Made by a program: the position numbers and the translations under genes
Notes under the pieces: generated by a model
Told to the model about the DNA's origin: nothing
Database searches by the model: none
Seen by the model: only the letters and a program-made list of their open reading frames with translations
Shown: piece after piece, positions 44,708 through 53,569 of the stretch
How the letters are laid out: the number at the start of each line of letters is the position of its first letter
Numbering within the stretch: the stretch's first letter is position 1
From: Pseudomonas grandcourensis
Lineage (GTDB): Bacteria; Pseudomonadota; Gammaproteobacteria; Pseudomonadales; Pseudomonadaceae
NCBI RefSeq assembly: GCF_039909015.1
Contig: NZ_CP150919.1
Location: 1,216,501 to 1,280,500 of the forward strand
DNA length: 64,000 nucleotides
Direction of reading: 5' to 3'

Positions 44708-46608
44708 ATTGGCTCGGCGGGAGTGGGGCTTACCAACGGTAAACTGAGGACGAATGCGGTACCACCGTTGGCCGGGTGCTCGACACCCAGGTGACCGCCG
44801 GTGGCGGCGGCCAGGCTGGCGGAAAGGGTCAGGCCAAGGCCCAGGCCCTGTTCGCCGGGTTTGGTGGTAAAGAACGGTTCGAACAGGTGCTTGCGCGCTT
44901 CGGCGTCGATGCCGTGGCCGTTGTCACGCACCCGCAGGCGGTATTTGCCATCGAACGCTTCGCCTTCGAGCCACAGCTCGGGTTGCGGTTGCGCTTGCAT
45001 GGCGTCGAGGGCGTTGCCGATCAGGTTGACCAGAATCTGCTCCAGACGGGTCTGGTCGATCTGTACCTGCACATCGGTGAAATCGCGGTGCAGTTGCAGG
45101 TGAATGTTTTCCACCCGACCACCGAGCAATTGCAGGGCCGCGTCCACGCCTTTGCCGAGGCAGGCCTGGCCCTTGTCGTCACCGCGCCGGGCGAACGAGC
45201 GCAGGCTGGCGGTGATCCGGCCCATGCGGTCGATCAGTTCGTTGATGGTCTTGAGGTTGGTGCTGGCCACGTCGAGCTGGCCGCGTTCGAGGAAGCGCAC
45301 GGTATTGCCGGACAAGGTGCGCAGCGCCGCCAGCGGCTGGTTCAGTTCGTGGGCGATGCTGGTGGACATCTGGCCGATGGCCGCGAGTTTTCCGGCCTGT
45401 ACCAACTCATCCTGGGCGCGGCGCAAGGTCTCTTCGGCCTGCCGGCGTTCGCGGATCTGGCCCTTGAGCCGTTCGTTGCTGGCGCGCAAGTCGGTGGTGC
45501 GTTCGGTAATCCGACGCTCCAGCTGATTGTTGGCTTCCTGCAAGGCTTCCCGGGCCGCGAGGCGGGTGGCGATCACCTTGCGCCGCTCGTTCCAGGCGAT
45601 CAAAAGGAACGCCAGGAGGGCAAACGCCACGGCCACAAGGATCCCCTGGTTGATCGCTTCGCGGCGCAAGTCCTGCAGTGGCGTAAGCAGGGTGAAGTTC
45701 CACGGCGTATCGCTCAACGGCCGGGTCTGCGCCAGGTAGCTGATGTTTTCGTCGTCGGACATCAGCTCGCTGTTGGCCGGGAACGTGAGTTTTTCCACGC
45801 CATCGGACAGGGTTTCCCGCGCCAGCGGCTGCAGTTCGTTGAGCGGAAACCAGTAGTACTGCAGGCTGCGGGCGAGTTTTTCTTTGGTTTCATCGCTCAG
45901 CGGCACCACCGATTTCAAGCGCCGCGCCGGATCGCTGGACAGAATGATGATGCCGTTCTCGTCGCTGACGAAGGCTTCCAGGCGAGCCCGTTGCCAGCGT
46001 TCTTCCATGGCTTCCAGGCGGACCTTGACCACGGCGACGCCGATGATCTTGCCGTGTTCTTCCAGGCCATGGGCCAGGTAGTAACCGGGTTCGCCGTTGG
46101 TGCTGCCGATGCCGTAGAAGCGCCCTGGCTGACCGCGCACGGCGTTCTGGAAATAGGCGCGAAAGGACAGGTCTTCACCCAGGTAACTGTCGACATCGCG
46201 CCAGTTGCTGGTGGCCATGACACGGCCTGTGGTGTCCATCACGTAGATGGCCCGACTGCGGCTGCGCCGGTTCAGGCCTTCGAGGTAATCATTGACCGTC
46301 TGCCGGTGTTCCGGCGTCGGGTCGGCCAGCAACTGCGAAACGCTGGTTTCGAGTTCCAGCAGGCTGGGCAGGTAGGTGTATTTGCTGATTTCGCTTTCGA
46401 CGGCGCGGGCGTGCAGTTCCAGCTGGCGCTGGCCGTTTTCGCTGAGGTTGCGGATGCCGTAGTGTTCACTGATCCAGAAGCCGATATAGCCCAGGCCGAT
46501 CATCATGGCGATGATCAGCGGCGGCAGGAACAAATGACGAACCAGACGGGGTTTCACGGCGAGTGACGGCGACGCTGCGCGATAAAGAGTGGGGTCGCAT
46601 TTCATCAC
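44704..46608 (-). CDS. aauS: Sensor histidine kinase for acidic amino acids
   Basis: 634 residues of the DctB type. One membrane helix at about 24-48, a periplasmic double-Cache sensor (about 50-310) and a second helix at about 312-332 (GILVAVAFALLAFLLIAW). A coiled coil (345-395) leads to HisKA with the phosphate acceptor His in SIAHELNQPLAAL (about residue 419), then the ATPase with NLIGNALDAM (N box), DNGHGI (G1) and GLGLGLTLS (G2). It should sense glutamate or aspartate outside and phosphorylate AauR. An ATG 3 nt downstream is an equal start choice. A REP doublet separates it from aatP. Confidence 0.9.
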
Positions 46609-46674
46609 AGATGCCTTGGGTCAACCACAACACAAATCTCAAGATCACCACTGACCCAATGTGGGAGCGGGTTC

Positions 46675-46794
46675 TGTGGCGAGGGGGCTTGCCCCCGTTC
46701 GGCTGCGCAGCAGTCGTAAACCCATTGCATGCGGTCTGACTATAAAATGCCGGGGCCGCTTCGCGACCCAACGGGGGCAAGCCCCCTCGCCACA
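46675..46794. repeat. REP doublet, family A
   Basis: TGTGGCGAGGGGGCTTGCCC to GCCACA as at 2594, with GCTGCGCAGCAGTCG in place of GCTGCGAAGCAGTCG. It lies between aatP and aauS on the same strand, where it may insulate the transporter transcript from the regulator transcript. Confidence 0.88.
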
Positions 46795-46828
46795 AAAGCC
46801 CGCCTCCACAGAGGGAGCGGTGTTTTGC

Positions 46829-47563
46829 TTAGTGCTGCAAGATCTTGTTGAGGAAGTGCTGCGTACGCTCGGCACGGTGGCTGATGTCGCCGAAGAACTC
46901 CTCTTTCGGGCAGTCTTCGATGATCTTGCCGGCGTCCATGAAAATCACCCGGTCCGCCACTTTACGGGCGAAGCCCATTTCGTGGGTCACGCACATCATG
47001 GTCATGCCTTCGTGGGCCAGTTGCACCATCACGTCGAGCACTTCGTTGACCATTTCCGGGTCCAGCGCCGAGGTCGGTTCGTCGAACAGCATGACGATCG
47101 GGTCCATCGCCAGCGCACGGGCAATCGCCACGCGCTGTTGCTGACCACCGGACAGTTGGCCAGGATGCTTGTGGGCGTGGGCCGAGAGACCGACGCGCTC
47201 GAGCAGTTGCAGGCCTTTCTTGGTGGCTTCTTCCTTGCTGCGGCCCAGCACTTTGATCTGCGCGATGGTCAGGTTTTCGGTGATGGTCAGGTGCGGGAAC
47301 AGCTCGAAGTGCTGGAACACCATGCCCACGCGGGAACGCAGTTTCGGCAGATTGGTCTTCGGATCGGCGATGGAGGTGCCGTCGACCACGATGTCGCCTT
47401 TCTGGAACGGTTCCAGGGCGTTGACGCACTTGATCAGGGTCGATTTGCCGGAACCGGATGGCCCGCACACCACGATCACTTCACCTTTCTTGACCTCGGT
47501 GCTGCAATCAGTCAGTACCTGGAAGTCCCCATACCACTTGTTGATGCTTTTGATAGAGATCAT
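46829..47563 (-). CDS. aatP: Acidic amino acid ABC transporter, ATP-binding subunit
   Basis: 244 residues of the polar amino acid transporter type. Walker [10 protein letters not shown] (34-42), signature LSGGQQQR (about 137-144), Walker [16 protein letters not shown], switch histidine in [10 protein letters not shown]. Its start overlaps the aatM stop by 4 nt, and aatM overlaps aatQ likewise, so the three are translated in series. It powers glutamate/aspartate import. Last gene of the aat operon. Confidence 0.93.
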   Translation of the reverse strand: MISIKSINKWYGDFQVLTDCSTEVKKGEVIVVCGPSGSGKSTLIKCVNALEPFQKGDIVVDGTSIADPKTNLPKLRSRVGMVFQHFELFPHLTITENLTIAQIKVLGRSKEEATKKGLQLLERVGLSAHAHKHPGQLSGGQQQRVAIARALAMDPIVMLFDEPTSALDPEMVNEVLDVMVQLAHEGMTMMCVTHEMGFARKVADRVIFMDAGKIIEDCPKEEFFGDISHRAERTQHFLNKILQH

Positions 47564-48234
47564 ACGGCGAACCTTTTTTGCAGACGCTTGACCAGCAGCG
47601 AGGCGGAAAAGCTGATGATGAAGTACACGAGACCCGCGAAAATCAGGAACTCATTGGAGCGGCCAATGATGTCGCCACTGGCGCGCGAAGCATTGAGGAA
47701 GTCCACCAGGCCGACGGCGTAGACCAGCGAGGTGTCCTGAAACAGGATGATGCTCTGTTGCAGCAACAGCGGCGTCATCTTGCGGAACGCTTGCGGCAGG
47801 ATGATCAGGCGCATCATCTGCCCGTAGGACATGCCCAGTGCCTGGGCAGCACCCATCTGGCCCTTGGGAATCGACTGCACACCGGCGCGGACGATTTCGC
47901 AGAAGTACGCGGCTTCGAACATCATGAAGGCCACGATGCACGAAGCGAACGCGCCGATCGGCGTGTCTTCGCCGGTGATCCAGCGCAGCACGAACGGTAC
48001 CGCCAGGTAGAACCAGGTGATCACCAGCAGCAGCGGGATCGAGCGGAAATAGTTGACGTAGGCGCCGGCCAGGTTCGACAGCAGTTTGTTGTGCGACAGA
48101 CGGCACAGCGCCAGGAGGGTGCCGAGGATGATGCCGCCGATCACGCCCATGGCCATCAGCTTGAGGGTCATGATCATGCCGTTCCACAGGCCCGGCAGGG
48201 ACGGGATGATGCCCGAGAAGTCGAATTCCATCAT
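47560..48234 (-). CDS. aatM: Acidic amino acid ABC transporter, permease subunit
   Basis: 224 residues with five hydrophobic helices and the inner membrane component motif [20 protein letters not shown] near residue 110, followed by [20 protein letters not shown]. This is the HisM/GltK class of permease. 4-nt overlaps with genes on both sides couple its translation. It forms the membrane channel with AatQ. Confidence 0.92.
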   Translation of the reverse strand: MMEFDFSGIIPSLPGLWNGMIMTLKLMAMGVIGGIILGTLLALCRLSHNKLLSNLAGAYVNYFRSIPLLLVITWFYLAVPFVLRWITGEDTPIGAFASCIVAFMMFEAAYFCEIVRAGVQSIPKGQMGAAQALGMSYGQMMRLIILPQAFRKMTPLLLQQSIILFQDTSLVYAVGLVDFLNASRASGDIIGRSNEFLIFAGLVYFIISFSASLLVKRLQKRFAV

Positions 48235-48977
48235 TTACCCCCTACGGAGATCAGGCCCGGTACGGCGACTTTCTTCTCGACCAGGCGCATCAGCAACATC
48301 AGGCTCATGTTCAGGGTGAAGTAGATCAGCGTTGCCAGGGTAAAGGCTTCGAACAGGTTGGCGGAGAACTCGGCGGTCTGTTTGGTCTGCGCGAGCAACT
48401 CCATCAAGCCGATCAGCGAGGCCACGGAGGTGTTCTTGAAGACGTTCAAAAATTCCGAGGTAAGCGGCGGAATGATGATCCGGTAGGCCTGGGGCAGCAG
48501 CACGTTCCAGTAGATCTGCGGCAGCTTGAAACCCATGGCGCGGGCGGCGGATTCCTGGCCTTTTGGCAGGGCCTGGATACCGGTGCGCACCTGTTCGCAA
48601 ACCCGGGCGGTGGTGAACAGGCCGAGGCACACGACGACGCTGAGGAAGGCCGAGGTGGTGGGGTTCAGGTCCTGCTTGTACCACTCTTGCAGGTCGGCCG
48701 GCAGCAGGTCGGGTACCAGGAAGTACCAGATGAACAGCTGGACCAGCAGCGGCACGTTACGGAAGAGTTCGACGTAGCAGGTGGCGATGCCCGATACGAT
48801 GCGGTTCGGCACGGTACGCATCACGCCCAGGATCGAGCCCAGTGTCAGGGCGATGATCCAGGCCGCGATGGCGATGCCGATGGTCCAGGCCAGACCGGTC
48901 ATGTACCAATCGAGATAGGTCTCGCTGCCCACGCCGGTGGACTTGAAGAACACGCCCCAGTCCCAGTTGTAATTCAT
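48231..48977 (-). CDS. aatQ: Acidic amino acid ABC transporter, permease subunit
   Basis: 248 residues, HisQ/GltJ class, five helices. The EAA loop reads RVCEQVRTGIQALPKGQESA, followed by RAMGFKLPQIYWNVLLPQAY. The N-terminus is longer than in AatM (NYNWDWGVFFKSTGVGSETY), as in GltJ. It overlaps aatM by 4 nt. A strong hairpin lies between it and the binding-protein gene aatJ upstream. Confidence 0.92.
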   Translation of the reverse strand: MNYNWDWGVFFKSTGVGSETYLDWYMTGLAWTIGIAIAAWIIALTLGSILGVMRTVPNRIVSGIATCYVELFRNVPLLVQLFIWYFLVPDLLPADLQEWYKQDLNPTTSAFLSVVVCLGLFTTARVCEQVRTGIQALPKGQESAARAMGFKLPQIYWNVLLPQAYRIIIPPLTSEFLNVFKNTSVASLIGLMELLAQTKQTAEFSANLFEAFTLATLIYFTLNMSLMLLMRLVEKKVAVPGLISVGGK

Positions 48978-49124
48978 TAGGGTCTCCCCTCAGTTCAATC
49001 GATGTACAAGTGCCCGCTTGGGGGAAGCTCCGTTCCCGCCTGATCTTTACGATCAGGCACACGCCCCCGGCTCGACAGCCACCGGTTCGAGTGTTTCCAA
49101 AAAATGCCAGCAGGAAGTGACCAC

Positions 49125-49154
49125 CTCCTGAAAGGGCCAGGGCCCTTTCAGGAG
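49125..49154 (-). promoter_or_regulatory. Intercistronic hairpin between aatJ and aatQ
   Basis: CTCCTGAAAGGGCC (49125-49138) and GGCCCTTTCAGGAG (49141-49154) are a perfect 14-bp palindrome with only AG between. It begins 18 bp after the aatJ stop and lacks a T run on the minus strand. Such structures protect binding-protein mRNA and lower downstream permease expression in other ABC operons; the role here is inferred. Confidence 0.7.
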
Positions 49155-49171
49155 ATAAGGTTAGTCAGAAA

Positions 49172-50086
49172 TCAGGACTTCTTGTCGTCAGCCGCTTTAT
49201 CGGTCGGATTGGCGATCAGGGCCTTGAGCTCGTTGCTCATCGGGAAGTTCAGGTTCAGGCCTTTTGGCGGGATAGGTTGCATGAACCATTTTTCGTAGAT
49301 CTTGTTGATCTCGCCCGATGCGTAGGTGGCCTTGATGGCGTCATCCACAGCCTTTTTGAACGGTTCGTCGCCTTTGCGCACCATGCAGCCGTAGATTTCG
49401 TAGGACTGTGGAGTGCCGGTCACGGCCCAGTCGCTTGCCTTCTTGGCCTTGGCAGCTTCACCGGCCAGCAGGGCGTCGTCCATCATGAAGGCCACTGCGC
49501 GGCCGGTTTCCAGCATCTGGAACGACTCGCCGTGGTCTTTGGCGGAGATGACGTTCATGCCCATCTGCTTGTCGGCGTTCATCGCCTTGAGGATGCGCTC
49601 GGACGTGGTGCCGGCGGTGGTCACGACGTTCTTGCCGGCCAGATCAGGGAAATCCTTGTACTTGGAGTCTGCCTTGGACAGCAGGCGAGTACCGATTTCG
49701 AAGATGCCAACGGAGAAGTCAACTTGCTGCTGACGCTCGACGTTGTTGGTGGTGGAGCCGCACTCGAGGTCCACGGTGCCGTTCTGCACCAGCGGGATAC
49801 GGGTTTGCGAGGTCACCAGGTTGTACTTGACCTGGAGGTTCGGCATGTCGAGGTCTTTTTTCAGCGCTTCGACGACTTTCAACTGGATGTCGTGGGAGTA
49901 GCCGACCGGTTTGCCGGAAGCATCCGCGATGTAGGAAAACGGAATGGAAGCGTCGCGATGCCCGAGGGTGATGACGCCGGACTCTTTGATCTTCTTCAGG
50001 GTGCCGGTGAGTTCGGCGGCGAAAACTGGCGTGCTGATCAGAGCGGCAGCAATGGCTGCGCCCAGGATATGGGGAACGATGCGCAT
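49172..50086 (-). CDS. aatJ: Glutamate/aspartate periplasmic binding protein
   Basis: 304 residues from the ATG at 50086 (GAGGAAAA upstream); the frame is open to 50275 but that covers the promoter region. Signal peptide HILGAAIAAALISTPVFA, then ELTGTLKKIKESGVITLGHR. The binding protein signature is present (PVGYSHDIQLKVVEALKK) with VDLECGSTTNNVERQQQVDF and DDALLAGEAAKAKKA as in GltI/AatJ. It captures glutamate and aspartate for AatQMP. First gene of the operon, driven by the sigma-54 promoter at 50204-50218. Confidence 0.93.
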   Translation of the reverse strand: MRIVPHILGAAIAAALISTPVFAAELTGTLKKIKESGVITLGHRDASIPFSYIADASGKPVGYSHDIQLKVVEALKKDLDMPNLQVKYNLVTSQTRIPLVQNGTVDLECGSTTNNVERQQQVDFSVGIFEIGTRLLSKADSKYKDFPDLAGKNVVTTAGTTSERILKAMNADKQMGMNVISAKDHGESFQMLETGRAVAFMMDDALLAGEAAKAKKASDWAVTGTPQSYEIYGCMVRKGDEPFKKAVDDAIKATYASGEINKIYEKWFMQPIPPKGLNLNFPMSNELKALIANPTDKAADDKKS

Positions 50087-50203
50087 CAAATTTTCCTCGA
50101 CATTGTTTTTTTTATGGAGCCAGTTGATCGGCCCTTTTGTGCTGCAAAACACCTGAGCGCTATTGAGAGTCGGCGCAAAGGACATTCGTCGAAGAAGTGT
50201 AGA

Positions 50204-50218
50204 GCATGACTCGTGCCA
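50204..50218 (-). promoter_or_regulatory. Sigma-54 promoter of the aatJQMP operon
   Basis: On the minus strand TGGCACGAGTCATGC has GG and GC exactly 10 nt apart, matching the -24/-12 consensus TGGCAC-N5-TTGC with one change in the -12 box. It predicts a transcript start near 50192, about 105 nt before the aatJ ATG. It fits with AauR being a sigma-54 activator. Confidence 0.8.
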
Positions 50219-50294
50219 GACCAGTCGCAATTGATCAAAGTATTGATTTTTAATGGAATTAAATATTTTTTGCACTGAAATTTCAGTGAAATGA

Positions 50295-50339
50295 TCCGGT
50301 TAACCGAACCGACCTGCAGGTCGCGTTCGGAAAACCGAA
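50295..50339. promoter_or_regulatory. Two AauR-type upstream activator sites
   Basis: TTCGGAAAACCGAA (50326-50339) fits TTCGG-N4-CCGAA exactly; TCCGGTTAACCGAA (50295-50308) fits with one mismatch. Their centres are 31 bp apart, about three helical turns, and about 110-140 bp upstream of the predicted start site, the usual place for sigma-54 enhancer sites. TTCGG-N4-CCGAA is the AauR motif I recall from P. putida work. Confidence 0.72.
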
Positions 50340-50363
50340 TGGTGGCGGGGTGCTACTCGGGTG

Positions 50364-51992
50364 TCAGGTGTATTTGCGCTTGTCCGGCGCTGGCGGGAAG
50401 TACTGGTACAACCAGGTTTCACTCAGCGTGCGGTCGTTGGTGCGGATGAACAGGCGCAGCTCGACAGGCTCGACGCTGTCATTGGTCGGGTACCAGTCAA
50501 ACAGGATGCGGTAGCCCTTGATGTCATCGAGCTTGAGCACGCTGAAATCCTTGACCTCGCCGTTCGAGCAAGTGACTACAGGCTCGATGCCCGCGCCTTC
50601 AGGCAAGCGGTCCAGGCCGCCGCCAGTGAAGTCCACGGCAAAACGACGGGCCCAGACTGGCGGGTAATGCTCGCCTGGCGCCCAGCCTTCGGTGAAACCG
50701 CCCATGCCCGAACGGGTCGCGTTGACCCGCGCCAACGGCGTTCCGACTGGCGGCAATGCGCTCCAGTACAGCTTGTAGCCGTAGTTCAGCGAGTCGCCGG
50801 CCGCCACCGGTTTCTTCGGGGTCCAGAAGGCGACGATGTTGTCCATGGTCTCGCCGGTGGTCGGTATCTCCAGCAGATCGACCGAGCCTTCGCCCCATGC
50901 GGTGGTCGGTTCTACCCACAGGCTCGGGCGGCGACTGTACCAGTCGACGGTGTCCTGATAGCTGGCGAACTCGTGGTCGGTCTGCACCAGGCCGAAGCCC
51001 TTCGGGTCGGTATCGGCGAAGGCATTGAATTGCAGGGTGGCCGGGTTGTTCAGCGGGCGGCAGACCCACTCGCCGTTGCCTCGCCACATGGCCAGGCGGT
51101 CGGAGTCGTGGATTTGCGGGTGGATGGTGTCGCACATGCGGCGCTCGTGGGTGCCGCAACTGAACATGCTGGTCATCGGCGCGATGCCTAACTGGTCGAT
51201 GGCGGTGCGGGCGTTGACGTGGGCATCGATCTCCATCACCACGCGCTCGGCCTGGCAGTCGATATCGAAGCGGTAGGCACCGGTGGCGCTCGGCGAGTCG
51301 AGCAGGGCGTAGACCACGAAGCGGGTGCTGTCCTTGTCCGGTGTCTCGAACCAGAACTTGGTGAAATCGGGAAATTCTTCGCGCTTCTTGGCGTAGGTGT
51401 CGATGGCCAGCCCGCGGGCCGACAAGCCGTATTGGCCGGTGGCGTCCACCGCACGGAAGTAACTGGCGCCGAGGAAAGACACGACGTCGTGTTTGTCCAG
51501 TTCCGGTGCCTTGAACAACTTGAAGCCGGAGAAACCCAGGTCGCCCTTGAGCTGTGCGGTGTCGACCGTGGTGTTTTCATAGTTGAACAGCGACGGGCGG
51601 AAATGCACCTCGCGGGCCATCCGGGTTTTCGGATCGACGCTGTACATGCGCACCGGCTGCTTGAACCCCATGCCGACGTGGAAGAACTGCACGTCCAGCT
51701 GGCCCTTGAGCTCTTTCCACAACGAATGATTGCCGTCGTAGCGGATCGCATTGAAGTTCTGCGGCGTCATGGTCGCCAGGGTCGGCGGCAACTGTTGCTT
51801 GGTGTCCTGGTAGCGATTGCTGGCGAGCTGTTTGGCCTGGAGCTTCAGCGCCTCGAAATCGAACGCGGTGGCCTCGCCATCAGCGGTTCCGCCGCCGGCG
51901 GCCCAGGCCTTGGCGGCCAACAGGCCCGTGGCGGACAAACCGGTGTAGGCGGCGATGGCCATGGAGGCTTTGAGCAAGTTCCTGCGGTGCAT
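50364..51992 (-). CDS. opgD: Glucan biosynthesis protein D
   Basis: 542 residues from the ATG at 51992. A twin-arginine signal is clear ([20 protein letters not shown]), as in known OpgD, so the protein is exported folded. The body matches the MdoG/OpgD family: [51 protein letters not shown] and [19 protein letters not shown]. It shapes or branches osmoregulated periplasmic glucans. Upstream in-frame ATGs before 51992 give no signal peptide. opgC at 25259 is the other glucan-related gene in the window. Confidence 0.93.
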   Translation of the reverse strand: MHRRNLLKASMAIAAYTGLSATGLLAAKAWAAGGGTADGEATAFDFEALKLQAKQLASNRYQDTKQQLPPTLATMTPQNFNAIRYDGNHSLWKELKGQLDVQFFHVGMGFKQPVRMYSVDPKTRMAREVHFRPSLFNYENTTVDTAQLKGDLGFSGFKLFKAPELDKHDVVSFLGASYFRAVDATGQYGLSARGLAIDTYAKKREEFPDFTKFWFETPDKDSTRFVVYALLDSPSATGAYRFDIDCQAERVVMEIDAHVNARTAIDQLGIAPMTSMFSCGTHERRMCDTIHPQIHDSDRLAMWRGNGEWVCRPLNNPATLQFNAFADTDPKGFGLVQTDHEFASYQDTVDWYSRRPSLWVEPTTAWGEGSVDLLEIPTTGETMDNIVAFWTPKKPVAAGDSLNYGYKLYWSALPPVGTPLARVNATRSGMGGFTEGWAPGEHYPPVWARRFAVDFTGGGLDRLPEGAGIEPVVTCSNGEVKDFSVLKLDDIKGYRILFDWYPTNDSVEPVELRLFIRTNDRTLSETWLYQYFPPAPDKRKYT

Positions 51993-52409
51993 AAATACAA
52001 CCTGTCGTGAACAATCCCGCGCCGTTCCTGGCACGTGCTGGATCAGAAATATCGGTTCGGACATGCCTTCGGCCAAACGCAACGGACTTTTAAACAGATG
52101 CCCGACAGCTTAAACCGTTCGATTGCAGAGCAAAATTGATTGGTGGCACTGCGCCGGCTCGGCAATGAAACAAGACATGTCGGGAAACAATTCCGACAGG
52201 GGTTTCTGATTTACAGGGCATTTCTGCTTTTTTCGACTAATTACTCTAAAAACCGCTTTTCAGCGCCCGGAATATTTCTATTCTGTGCACATGACCGGTT
52301 TATGCCCTTCGGACCGGTGCGGTTCAGTGGGCACCCAGCCGCTGCTGAAAAAGGGATAGGGCGATGCGGTTTTTTGCAGTTTTCTTTGACGTTTAGAAGG
52401 ACATCGTCC
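51993..52409. other. Divergent intergenic region between opgD and the small protein gene
   Basis: 417 bp, no convincing gene. The visible signal is a dyad at 52178-52198 (TGTCGG, 9 nt, CCGACA; the inner bases GGAA-ACAA-TTCC also pair). It may be an operator or a hairpin. AT-rich stretches around 52200-52290 could hold the promoter for the plus-strand gene. Confidence 0.5.
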
Positions 52410-52595
52410 ATGTCGAAAGTACAAGGCATCACCGAAATGTTGGGAATCTTTCCGTGTCTGGCCCTGGGGCGACGAAGACGCCGGCTCAACAGCGAGGAAA
52501 TGAAACTGGTGGAACGCTATCGGGAACTGTCGGAGAGCGACAGGATCGCGATGAGGTATCTGGTGGATGCGATGAGGAGTGTTTCGAGGTTTTGA
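52410..52595 (+). CDS. Small conserved hypothetical protein (61 residues)
   Basis: 61 residues starting SKVQGITEMLGIFPCLALGR, with AAGGA 8 nt upstream of the ATG. The frame stays open upstream to 52140 but without a ribosome site or a plausible protein, so the short form is chosen. A basic stretch GRRRRRL is followed by an amphipathic helical part (EEMKLVERYRELSESDRIAM). The last part, SDRIAMRYLVDAM, resembles the tail of some repressor-type regulators. Function unknown. Confidence 0.65.
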   Translation: MSKVQGITEMLGIFPCLALGRRRRRLNSEEMKLVERYRELSESDRIAMRYLVDAMRSVSRF

Positions 52596-52657
52596 GCAGG
52601 CAACCCAAAGGGACGGACTGTGAAGTCTGTCCCTTTTTTCCAGCTCGATTTATCCCT

Positions 52658-53164
52658 TCAACGGCAGGTGCCTGCGATTGGGAAAGGTCGCTGTACCTGC
52701 ATCAGCTCAGGCATGTCTCGCCACTTGATCCAGGCGTGATGTTGGTAGTGCAGCAAGGGCACCGAAACTCCGGCCCAATTCAAGGAGCTCAGGCTTGGCA
52801 GGTTTTCCACAGGCTCTGATTTCGCATCACGCAGCGAGGGTATGACTTCGTTGCTCAACCACTGGCGCAGATTGCGGTTTTCCGGGACGAAGTGGTGGAC
52901 CAGCAAGGCGTACATGCCTGATTCGCTGACTATCAGGGTTTCGATCGTTTTGCCGTCCTTGCGCAGCCAGACGGTGCGACGTTGGTCGGGGTCGAGTTTC
53001 AGGGTGAGCCGTTCATTCAGGGGTTTGCCCATCAGGCGCCCAAGGTCCTGAACACAGAGCCAGGCTTGGTTGTCTTGCATGAAGGCATGGAGGAAACGGT
53101 TGTGGCGGGTGAAGACGGAGGGATCGAAATAGGGAACAGGCGAGCTTTGAGGATGCATTGGCAT
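52658..53164 (-). CDS. Bro-N domain protein (phage antirepressor type)
   Basis: 168 residues from the ATG at 53164. Residues about 18-115 match the Bro-N fold: FTRHNRFLHAFMQDNQAWLC, VQDLGRLMGKPLNERLTLKL, LIVSESGMYALLVHHFVPEN, RNLRQWLSNEVIPSL. Bro-N domains are common in phage antirepressors and DNA-binding proteins. There is no antirepressor C-terminal domain I recognise. No other phage genes are nearby, so it may be domesticated. A structured leader (hairpin at 53194-53225) lies upstream of the start. Confidence 0.75.
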   Translation of the reverse strand: MPMHPQSSPVPYFDPSVFTRHNRFLHAFMQDNQAWLCVQDLGRLMGKPLNERLTLKLDPDQRRTVWLRKDGKTIETLIVSESGMYALLVHHFVPENRNLRQWLSNEVIPSLRDAKSEPVENLPSLSSLNWAGVSVPLLHYQHHAWIKWRDMPELMQVQRPFPIAGTCR

Positions 53165-53569
53165 GGCGTGATTTCCGTTTTGGCTTGGAAAGTCGCCACC
53201 AACCTTTCGACAGGTTGGGTGGCGGACCGAGTGACGTTCGAAGCCGGGACACTTCCAATCAAAACGGAAGCCGGAAGGCCCGCGCCACACGGCCCGCCAT
53301 AAAGCAGAACTGAAGGCATAAAACAGCCACAGTTCTATGGGGGCACACGAGCACCGTTTTGACTTGTTCCGGCTTCGACTCCGGGCCGCTGATTTGGCAG
53401 CGACGGAACAAAGCCTATCGGTCAGGCACTCGCGGCGCCAAGTCTACTCTGGCGACGCTTGTTGTAGGAAACGAGGGTTTTTCAGGAAGGCTGCGCCTGT
53501 AGGAATTTCCTGTGTTTGCACTGGACAGAACTCGCCCCGAGATCGCACTTGATCCCGGGGCGATTTTCA
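53165..53569. other. Leader and spacer region upstream of the Bro-N gene
   Basis: 405 bp without a gene I trust. It contains a strong stem at 53194-53225 (CGCCACCAACC paired with GGTT-G-GGTGGCG, one bulged G) 30 nt upstream of the Bro-N start, in its expected 5' leader. Near the other end is a GC-rich hairpin (53533-53562). Short frames here, such as 53337-53552, have no ribosome site. Confidence 0.5.
53533..53562. terminator. GC-rich hairpin after the APC permease gene
   Basis: CGCCCCG (53533-53539) and CGGGGCG (53556-53562) pair, with an inner GATC/GATC extension past one mismatch. It lies 8 bp past the permease stop. There is no clean T run on the minus strand, so termination strength is uncertain. 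Confidence 0.6.
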
